This document shows, in pieces, positions 56,060-64,000 of a DNA stretch of 64,000 bases. A program made the position numbers and the translations under genes. Each line of letters starts with the position of its first letter. Positions within the stretch are counted from its first letter, which is position 1. The DNA is from Heterocephalus glaber (Eukaryota; Chordata; Mammalia; Rodentia; Bathyergidae). Below the pieces are notes generated by a model. The model ran no database searches. It had not been told where the DNA came from and saw nothing but the letters and a program-made list of their open reading frames with translations. The stretch lies in assembly GCF_000247695.1 (NCBI RefSeq), contig NW_004624743.1, positions 3,015,368-3,079,367 on the forward strand, written 5' to 3'.

Positions 56060-56990
56060 CCGTTGTGTGGTTGTGTGGATCAGTGCTGTCACAGGGAAAG
56101 TGCCTCACGCCCGAGCTCGCCCTGCCCCACCCAGAAGCTGTGGGGACAAAATGCTAAGCCTCCACCGTCAGGGAGAAGGACAGACTGCCCGCAGCCCTGC
56201 CTCTTCACACGAGCCTCACCAGGCTCTTGGGGTAGTTAACAGGAGAGCCCCTTAACTAGGAGATGGGTCCTCTCGGGAAGCTTGGGAAGCTGCCCACAAA
56301 GAGCGGGAGCCTTCTGCTCACGGAGAGGGTTACGTCCTGATCCCCGGGACGAGACCTCCCCGCCAGCCTCTGAAGTGGCTGCTGCCCTGCAGGTGCCCCG
56401 TAGCCCCACTCCCGCACCTGGCTTGCAGGCTGGAGGTCCCCGCTGGGCGCTCTGAGCGACCTTTTCCATGGGTCTTCCGGAAATGTACATGGTAACGCCT
56501 TAAAAGCATCAGAGGGCAGAAATAATTCTCCAAGTAAAGGAAGAAGGCTGCCCAGAACTCTCACCCCTGGCTTGAGATGTTCTCAGAGATGGATAGAGGA
56601 GCCTCAGGGAGCTTTGTCCTCCCCCCAGGGCCGCCCTGGCCACTCCCAGCACAGCGCCCAGGTCCAGCACAGTGCTTCCTGGACTCTGCCACTGCTGGGT
56701 GAAATCCCACGCCAGGATTCACTCCAGCGAGAGCAGGCAGTGGGTGAGGCCCCTGGGGCCTGCGACGGGCTTCGGGCCCCACCCCTGAGCAGCCCCGGAG
56801 TGGAGGTCTTCCGGCTGCCCTAATACCCCTCAGCCGCGGGTCCAGTCTCTCCGCAAGGCAGGACGAGAGTGCTGCTCGCTTCTCCGCGCACTGGGGCTGC
56901 CGGGCGTCCTTCCCCGCTCTGCAAGCTCAGCTTCTCGGAAGTCCCACCTTCTCCCCTGACATTGTCGCTTTGGGAATTGATCGCCATCCG
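56060..56990. other. CpG-enriched GC-rich stretch, possible CpG island
   Basis: GC content rises sharply. By eye I count about 11 CpG in the 125 bases from 56821 and about 13 in 56270-56480, well above the depleted background. No B1, LTR or LINE sequence accounts for it. Because stops are rare in such sequence, six or more ORFs of 60-100 codons overlap on both strands, none recognisable. It could be an unmethylated CpG island, an unannotated promoter or first exon, or simply a recombination-driven GC peak. Confidence 0.5.
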
Positions 56991-59234
56991 TGCCCTTTGT
57001 TTAGTGGTTTCCGACAACACTTCTAAAGCTTGGTCTTACCTCTCTTGTGCTTGAAATTTGTGTTTAACTAATTAATGTCATTAATTCCATTTCGTGGGAA
57101 GGAAGGTGGATGTTTGACCTTTCATCATTTCACCATCGTTAGTCAGAATATTTGTTAGTCAGAATAAATATTCCCGCAAATGGGTTTTTGACTAACATTA
57201 CACGACTTTATTTAAAACTAAAGCTTGTGTGGGCTGGAGTTCTTTCTGTGTGTCTGTGAGACACAGAAAAACCACTTCTCTGGGATACCGAGATGGCCCA
57301 CAGCACAGCAAGGCTGCAGTTACTGCTCAGGGCAGTGGCGTCTAGCTTCCCCCAGGACGCCCAGGCCAGCTACATGACCCGGACAAGAAGGGGGAGGAAG
57401 CACTGAGGACACAGGAAGAAATCTGTTAAAAGTCTGTAGGTTTGTGGCAGACATGAAAGTAACAAAAGGAAACATTTTGAAAAAAGGATCGTGGCGATAA
57501 ACAACAGAGAAAAGCTCACACAGCACAAATGAGCAGCAGTGGGGGAGACTCCACCACACTGCCCTGCGTACAAATCCACACACGCATTGATTCCCTCAGC
57601 CCAGCCCACCCGTGTACACACTCATCCATACACACTTGCTTACATAGATGTTGTATATGTCGGAGACCGCCTGGCTTAGAAAACTGCTAAAAGTGAGGCC
57701 TTTTTAATGATGTGTTTAGCTTAAAGTCGGCCCGCCCAGTCCTACTGTCAGCAGCGTCCTCCCTGTTTCTGGCACAGTTCTACCAAGACACAGCTCACTC
57801 ACTGGACCATACTTTGAGGCGACCTTGTAAACGAGCCCGTTCCCCCTCCGGGGGCCCATGTGGTTTCTGTGATCTTTTATTTTTTAACCTGTTAAAACGC
57901 TTTTAAGTTCAGCTTTGTGGACCCGACATCCAGTTCCCACTGGAACTGGCAGTGGCTTATGATTTCTGGTTTCTTGCTAAGGAACCATCAGAAAAGAGAA
58001 AGCATTAAAACGAGGTCAGCATGACACCCAGAGTAAGAAATACATCCCTGGTGAACATTTCCAAGTCAGAAGAAAGAGGGCTTCTTCTCGGGGTGATTTC
58101 CTCTGCCTTTGTCCTGTCTTAGAAAATGAGCTGTAATTCTCTGAGTTATTTGCCACATTACTGACTTTATCAACCATGATATTTCAATCTTCACATCTGT
58201 TTGCAATTAAAGAGAAGACTCTGAATGTCACAGGGACACTGAAATACATGCAGTGGGACTTCTAAGCTGCTGGTGGGAGATTTTGGTGAAATTTCTCTTA
58301 TACTGTAAAACACTGATACATAAACTTTTTTTTTTTTTAAAGTGATGCCCTACTAATACTTTTTCCTCTGACTGCTGTTGGGCCTGCTGGTCTATGCCAA
58401 GTTTCTCACATGGGCATCTGTTTGTCCAAGTTAAGAACACAACCTAAATCCAGAGATCTGAGTGCAATTTAGGAGACAATGAGAAGGAAGAACTGTTATT
58501 GAAATGCGTGGTAATCAAGATGCAAATTATAAAACATGCCTCAAACAAGACAGGATTACCAACAGAAGAGTCTTTTGCAAAGTGCTTTTGCTCAGGAATT
58601 CCCAGAAAGAAGTGTGCAGATTCTCTGACAGATATCGTTGAGGCTCATGGTGTGAACCCTGTGTGCCTGTTACAGATCCACATTACCTAACAGGAGGCAG
58701 ACAGGTGCACACAGGCATGATGCGGTGAAGGGCAGCCTGGGCTTTGCTGGCTATGTGGAGGCAGAGCTCAGCAGAAGGACCTGTGGGCAGATTCCCTGGG
58801 CTCTAGGTGATGCATATTCAGCCTTCAGAGTCCAGAATGATTCCCATGTTTCGGGGCAGAAAGCAAAGGATTCAATGTGTAAACACAACACAGCCAAGCA
58901 ATAGAGGGGCTTACAAGAAACAGTTTATATATTCAGTGCAATATAATGAGAAGAGGGGCATACAAGCAAGTTCATGAAGCTCTATGAGATGCAGAAAGAA
59001 AGTTTCTTAAAAACATAGAACCATTTGAAATATCTCTGATCCAGAAGAAAAATAGAGTAACTCAGAAGAAGAGCATCCTTAGAGCTCAGAAATGTGCTAC
59101 AAACCACTGAATTAAACTATCACAATCTATAATTTTCAATTTTTCAGAATAAGGTAATAAATATATTGACCAAGATATAAATATTTAATTAACATACCAG
59201 ATAGATTCTCCTTGGAGAGGACTTTTGTTGTTAT
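56991..59234. other. Long unique non-coding stretch
   Basis: A 16-base unit GTTAGTCAGAATATTT is repeated once in tandem, with three changes, at 57138-57169. A T-run lies at 58326-58339. No gene or clear mobile element is visible. The ORFs at 57320-57621 and 58499-58690 are unsupported. Confidence 0.4.
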
Positions 59235-59408
59235 TGTTGTTGTTTGTTTGTTTGTTTGTTTGTTTTGAGACAGAGTCTCGCTACATAGTTCAGGCTGGCC
59301 TTGAATTCACTATGTAGCCCAGGCTAGCCTCAAACTTTAGTCTATCTTCCTGCCTCAGCCTCCCGAGCATTGGTAATACAGGTAGGTGTGCACCACCACA
59401 CTCAGCTC
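59235..59408 (-). mobile_element. B1 SINE with (TTTG)n tail
   Basis: A (GTT)n/(TTTG)n stretch (59226-59266, the inverted A-rich tail) precedes 'gagacagagtctcgctac' and the two duplicated units 'aggctggccttgaattcac' and 'aggctagcctcaaacttta', then 'tgcctcagcctcccgagc' and 'gtgcaccaccacactcagc'. The body is full length. The tail has expanded into a CAAA-type microsatellite. Confidence 0.93.
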
Positions 59409-60156
59409 ACAGAGGAAACAATTTAATTCATGAACAAATTGCTGTTAAATGTGTGATTTTAAAGACTTCAAACTCACAAAACCTAATGAAAGGGAAAAAA
59501 TAGCTCCAATACAACTGCAGAGTCATGTTGCCACTCTTCCAATGTAGAGTTCTGCACCTGAGTAGCAAGGCTCTGAAGGTGTATTAACTATGAGCTGACA
59601 AAATTTTGTGACATCTTTCAATATAATCTGTCTCCATGCAATATTGCTGCCTATAAATAAATCAAAATAACTTACTTGTATTCAACAGGAAATGCACATA
59701 AAGGTAGGTAACGCCCTCTCCTCTGATTTTTGCTGTTGTTGCCTTTAATTCTAGAGCATCATCAGTTACATCTTCAAGATTCTTGTTTTATTCTTCACCT
59801 GCCAGGCCAGTTCATTATTCATTCAGGCTTTCCACACATATTGTGGGGGAGGACTCGCTGGCCCGAGTACCCCTGTCCCTGGGGATAAGCCCACGCCCTC
59901 TGCCTGACCACAGCCCAGCAGACCCCATGAGCCAGTTGACCCAAGGCAATGCCTCTGTATCTCCCAAAACTTACCCGATGAGACCTGGCTACAACTCCTA
60001 AGTGGGGCCAATACTGCCTGGAAACTAAGACTTAGGCTCTTAGCAGGCTGGCGCATGGATGTCAGAGTCTTTTGCAAATGGGAAGGGGACTGAGATGGAG
60101 AGAAGGAGGAGAGGGTATGAAAAGGGATTTTTAAAGCATTAAGATGTGTTATGTAT
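59409..60156. other. Unique non-coding stretch
   Basis: No recognisable gene or repeat. The overlapping frames at 59783-60001 (plus) and 59823-60077 (minus) have no known domain. Positions 60141-60156 are the left target-site duplication of the next SINE. Confidence 0.4.
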
Positions 60157-60241
60157 GGGCTGGGAATTCAGCTCAGTGGTTACGGCGCCTGCCTTGCAAG
60201 CGCAAGGTCCCGAGTTCGATCCCCAGTACCCCCCCCAGAAA
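60157..60241 (+). mobile_element. ID-like SINE with perfect 16-bp TSD
   Basis: A tRNA-derived SINE starting GGGCTGGGAATTC. The box A-like 'tcagctcagtggttacgg' and the box B-like 'ggtcccgagttcgatcc' are both intact, so pol III initiation is plausible. The 3' end is 'ccccagtacc' followed by a run of C and a short 'agaaa' instead of a normal A tail. Flanks AAGATGTGTTATGTAT at 60141-60156 and 60242-60257 are identical, which defines the insertion exactly and indicates a young copy. Confidence 0.96.
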
Positions 60242-60309
60242 AAGATGTGTTATGTATATTTATATGAACTCCTCACAGTGAATATAATCATTATGTACTG
60301 CAAACATGG

Positions 60310-61262
60310 ATGAATAATTTTTTTAAAAGGAATATAATTATCACAAGAATTGACAAATGGAATCATATCAAATTAAAAGCTTCTACAAAGCAATGAAAAC
60401 AATTAACAAAGTGAAGACAGCTTATAGATTGGGAGAAAAATATTTGCCAACTACTTTTCTGACAGAAGAATATCCAGAACATTTAAAGAACTCAGAAAAC
60501 AGGAAGGTGAGCTGAGCACACACTTCTCAAATAAGGACGTACAAATGCCCAAAAAGTGTATGGGAAAATGTTCAACATCCTTAGCTCTCAGGCAATGCAG
60601 ATCAGAGCTACAGTGAGGTTCTAGCTCACCCCAGTCAGAATGCCTAACATCACGAACACAAGATATGATGAATGCTGGTGAAGATGTAGGGGGAAAGGAA
60701 CACTTCTACACTGTTGCTGGGAATGCAAATACAGCCACAATGGAAATCATTGTGGAGGTTCCCCAAATAACTAAAAGCAGAGCTACCGTATGATCCAGTT
60801 ATGCCACTCTTGGGTACATTAAAATAAAAAAGAAATTAAAGCCAGCACACTATGGAGATAGCTTCATGCACAATGCAGCACAATTCACAATAGCAAAGCT
60901 TTGGAATCAGCCTAGGGTTTGTCAGCAGATAAATGGGTAAGGAAAATGTGCATATATACACCATACAGTATCAAAGGGGAACAAAACAGGAAAATGGATG
61001 AAAGTGAATATCATCATGTTACGTGAAATAAGCCAGACTCGTGTGGCATGTTTTATCTCATATGTGGAATCCAGGGAAAAAAGATGATGTGAAAGTGGAA
61101 GTGAGACTATTAGACAAGAGGAAAGGGGTGGGGGAGAGGACGGGAAGGTGAGGTGGGGAGCAGGGAGGAGAGATAGGATCCATGTAAGTTAGACACATGC
61201 ATGAAAATGTTACGGTGCACCCAATGATCAGTATGATTACCAAGCACTGATTTTAAAAAGAG
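60310..61262 (+). mobile_element. L1 3'-end segment, 5'-truncated
   Basis: Plus-strand L1 distal ORF2 and 3' UTR: 'ttaaaagcttctacaaagc', 'gggagaaaaatatttgccaa', 'cagtcagaatgcctaacatc', 'ttctacactgttgctggg', 'aatcattgtggaggttcc', 'gatccagttatgccactc', 'ataagccagactcgtgtgg' and 'tctcatatgtggaatccag'. It ends in the G-rich purine tract (61110-61170) and a final AT-rich segment. The reading frame is broken by stops, and the 5' two-thirds of the element are missing. Confidence 0.85.
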
Positions 61263-61523
61263 TTAAAAATAACTGCCAACACTTTCAAGATGTAACAAGA
61301 GCTGCATTAGCCCCTCTGAGCTGGGCAGACTGAAGAAGGGCAGGCAGAGGTGAAGATAGTCATCTGCACAAAGAAGAGCAGAGACCCCTTAACCCACAGC
61401 CCCAGGGATAGAGTAGTCTCAATCCCCGACAGATTGTAACTTCCTGTCCCGAGGCCTGGTTCTTGGATTCCTGTGAACCATGCTGTATTTTATAACCAAG
61501 TTCTTAAATAACATTTGGGGCTG
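61263..61523. other. Unique non-coding stretch
   Basis: No recognisable gene or repeat. Confidence 0.35.
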
Positions 61524-61804
61524 TCTTGGTCACAAATACCCAACAAATATCCAACGACCAAAACTTAAGGGAGTAGAGGTTTATTTAAGCTCATGTTTCC
61601 GTCCACAGTCAGCTGACTTCAAGGCAGAACTTCATGGTAGCAGGGCATGGTGGACAGGACACAGAAAGTGTAAAGGGAAGAGCTAGGAAGGGAGACATAA
61701 ATAACCAGGTTATACCCACAGAGTCCTCTTCTTCCAACCAGAACTCACCTCCTAGCCCTCAGCACACGTGGCTTTTGGGGGACATCTCGTTGTGACCCAT
61801 GACA
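61524..61804 (-). mobile_element. Solo LTR, ERVL-MaLR type, shortened
   Basis: Inverted MaLR LTR: 'tgtcttggtcacaaatacc', 'aaacttaagggagtagagg', 'cagtcagctgacttcaagg', 'cttcatggtagcagggcatg', 'ccaaccagaactcacctcc' and 'gcttttgggggacatctcg', ending 'cccatgaca'. At about 280 bp it is shorter than the copy at 50363, consistent with internal deletion. The 'agctgacttcaaggcaga' part is shared with the copy at 2535. Confidence 0.72.
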
Positions 61805-62884
61805 GGAGGGCTCCTGCTTCTGGTTGGAATGATGCCTGATTATATGGCATCTCGAAGCTGGGCCCGTGGACTCTGAAGAAGGCATTTTGGTGCAGGTCAG
61901 TTAGATGACTGGACTCATATTCTTACCAGCTAGCCATTGTCATGTGATCACCATTCTAATCTGTAACTGAAGCAAATGTAGCCATCATTTTATATGTAAA
62001 AATTGAATTTGTCAGCCCTGATGCTAGGTACAGTTTCAAATGCATTGGATTTACAATATATAGCAATTCATGACTGAAATCTCTCTCACTGGAAACTCTG
62101 ACGTGTGAAGAGTTAGAGAAGAAGGTCTCTATGACTGCTACGACGAGTACAGCACTATATAGTCGACACCTCTTTCACTCTATTTCCTTTCCAAAGTGGA
62201 AGCCAGGAATGTCTGCTGTGGATGTGAGGTTATTGGCTTAAATTTCTATTTCATCTCTCTGTGATATACTTTATATCTCGAGGGCTATTCTTACACCCGT
62301 TTGACCCTGTCATTACAATGAATGCATTGTGGTACATCTAAGCTAATAAAAACTTCCAGAATGATAGAACTCTTGAACATTCTAATACTGTTTTCTTAAC
62401 TCAGCAATATTGTACAGTCCAGAAATATCTAGAAGATTGTATCTTTTAGGGAGTTAAATTGTGTTGTTCTTTATAGAAATATAAGTCATAGTCTTTTAAT
62501 TACATGGACATATCAGTGGAATTTGTGTTTTCCTGGAATTAAAAAAATTAGTCATTAAGTAATGTTTACTGATGGTAATATTCTCTCATGATAAAAAATG
62601 AAATTTTTAAGTGTTTTAATAATCATGAATAATTGTTACTAGTATACTACTTTGTTGTACTAGTACAGAAAAGGAAGCATCTTCTATAATATAAAACAAA
62701 GCAGTTAGAAGAATGAACTGGAGAATCCAAGCAATTAAATATTTGGCAAGCAGGAAAAATTCTTTGTGGTCAAAAACTACACACGGTACTAAAGAAAAGT
62801 GCTAGTGAAAGGCTGAGTCAGAGAAAACCAGATGAATGGACAGTTGCTCTGAATATCATAGTATGATATACACATAGAAATGTG
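61805..62884. other. Unique AT-rich stretch
   Basis: No recognisable gene or repeat. The AT-rich part at 62340-62700 has no clear LINE wording. Confidence 0.35.
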
Positions 62885-63710
62885 TATACATACAGAGTAA
62901 CCAAAGCAAAGTTGAAAGAATAGAACAGGTTGGGGAACTTAACAATATCTGATTTTAAAAATTACAAAACTATTCTAACCAAGACAGTATGGCACTGGTG
63001 TGCTGGCTCAATGGAATAGCACAGAGAATTTTTTAAATGACCTATAAATATTTAGGGAACTGATTTTTAGCAGAACTAAAGTAAATTGATGGAAATAGAA
63101 TAGTCTTGGGCCGAGGATTTAGCTCAGTGGTTTCACTGCCTGCTGCGCAAGCTCAAGGACCCGAGTTCGATCCCCGGTACCAAAAAAAAAGAAAATAGAA
63201 TAGTCTTTTCAGCAGATGCTCCTGGAAAAATTAGTTCTTCATGTAGGTAAAAATAAACCTCAAATTTTATTTTTCATCATACATAAAAATTAATTTGAAA
63301 TAGATTATACACTTAAATGTAAAACTTGCAAATAATAACATTTCTAAAAGAGTGGAAAAAAATCTTCATACCACTGACATAGGCAAAGATTTCCTAGAAG
63401 AATAAATAACACACAAACAAGAAGAATAAAAATTAATAACTTAGATGTCATCCAAAGAAATTCAACTAATTTTTGATAGATACGGTTAAAAAATAAAATG
63501 GCCAAGTCATAACTGGGAGACTATGTCCATAATACATACGTCAGACACAAAACCTGTATTCAGAATGTGTTAAGAATTCTTGAGACTCAAGCATAAAAGG
63601 ACAAACAGTTCACCTGAAAGAAACAGGCAGAAGATTTGAACAGACATTTCACATAAAGCTAAATCTCAACTTGCCTATAGGTGGCCAACGGCACATGAAA
63701 ATATGCTGTT
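62885..63710 (+). mobile_element. L1 ORF2 C-terminal segment, SINE-interrupted
   Basis: Plus-strand distal ORF2 wording: 'ctaaccaagacagtatggc', 'gctggctcaatggaatagc', 'aatatttagggaactgat', then after the SINE 'cttttcagcagatgctcctgg', 'aaaaataaacctcaaattt', 'aagatttcctagaagaat' and 'acagacatttcacataaag'. This is the same part of L1 as 10770-11450, but a separate, older-looking copy. The frame carries multiple stops. Confidence 0.78.
63108..63192 (+). mobile_element. ID-like SINE with perfect 15-bp TSD
   Basis: The element starts GGGCCGAGGATTTAGC and keeps box A-like 'tttagctcagtggtttcac' and box B-like 'ggacccgagttcgatcc', ending 'ccccggtacc' plus an A tail of ten. The 15-base flanks AAATAGAATAGTCTT at 63093-63107 and 63193-63207 are identical. 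The SINE therefore inserted into the older L1 ORF2 segment, and removing it with one flank restores the L1 sequence order. It derives from a tRNA but has lost cloverleaf pairing, so it is not a tRNA gene. Confidence 0.97.
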
Positions 63711-63714
63711 AGGA

Positions 63715-64000
63715 CTCTGGGCAGGAACAGCATGGTGGCAGGGCATGGCAGAGCAAAGCTGCTCACCTGAGGACAACCAGAAAGCAGAGGAAAGAGCAGG
63801 ACATGCAAAGCTTTGGACAAGATATCAGTCACCAGGTCTCAACCCCATTACCCACTCCCTTCACCCAAGCTTCTATAACCCCCAGTTATGTCACCCAATT
63901 ATGAGCTGAAGCCTCATGATCCAATCACTCCCCCAAAGCCTATCAGTTGGCAACTGAGTTTTGATGCATGAGTTTGGAGGACATTTCAAATCTGAACCAT
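63715..64000 (-). mobile_element. MaLR-type LTR, partial at window end
   Basis: Inverted LTR from 'aacagcatggtggcagggc' through 'cagagcaaagctgctcacc', 'gagctgaagcctcatgatcc', 'tgatgcatgagtttggagg' and 'acatttcaaatctgaacca', corresponding on the minus strand to the LTR start 'tggttcagatttgaaatg'. The LTR's beginning lies at or just beyond the window edge. Its 3' portion is missing on the left, so it is truncated there. Confidence 0.7.

Noticed and set aside
60157..60241. Possible tRNA gene, from intact A- and B-box-like segments
   Set aside because: The sequence has target-site duplications and recurs at 63108 and elsewhere, and no acceptor stem or cloverleaf can be drawn. It is a SINE.

Overview
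This 64 kb window looks like non-coding DNA from a rodent nuclear genome. I found no convincing protein-coding exon, no cellular RNA gene, no CRISPR array and no bacterial-style operon. The open reading frames are short, start and stop at random, overlap on both strands, and mostly fall on microsatellites, LTRs, LINEs or an assembly gap. The rodent assignment rests on B1 (7SL-derived) SINEs carrying the 29-bp internal tandem duplication (clearest at 13412-13563), tRNA-derived ID-like SINEs, and a composite ID+B1 (B4-like) element. Together these point to the mouse-related rodent clade. The ID-like consensus does not look murine, so a castorimorph or geomyoid rodent such as a kangaroo rat or pocket mouse is my low-confidence guess.

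Layout: 1-9.3 kb is mostly unique sequence with two dinucleotide repeats, a 210-bp polypurine tract, MaLR-type LTRs and old MIR/hAT remnants. 9.3-13.4 kb is LINE-rich: an old plus-strand L1 ORF2 fragment carries a younger SINE. It is followed by a minus-strand L1 whose ORF2 start lies left of a 990-bp N gap and whose 5' end seems to lie to the right, so the gap probably covers ORF1. 13.4-29.6 kb is largely unique, with two B1s, a telomere-like hexamer run, a MER5-like MITE and an ancient repeat. 29.6-38.2 kb has three MaLR LTRs, a B1, a hAT-type MITE, a CpG-enriched patch near 35.5-36.1 kb and a minus-strand L1 3' end. 38.2-50.7 kb holds further SINEs, MIRs, two long minus-strand L1 segments and a MaLR LTR. 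50.7-64 kb has a TA-flanked Tigger-like MITE, two plus-strand MaLR LTRs, a CpG-enriched stretch at 56.1-57.0 kb, a B1, two young ID-like SINEs with perfect target-site duplications, two plus-strand L1 pieces and two more MaLR LTRs.

No genes act together here. The window reads as a gene desert or long intron shaped by successive retrotransposition. The most useful observations are the datable nested insertions, the L1 interrupted by the assembly gap, the TA-flanked MITE, the telomere-like run and the two CpG-enriched unique patches. I did not find a new biological system. Repeat family names come from recognising consensus features by eye, and boundaries are approximate unless a target-site duplication is stated.
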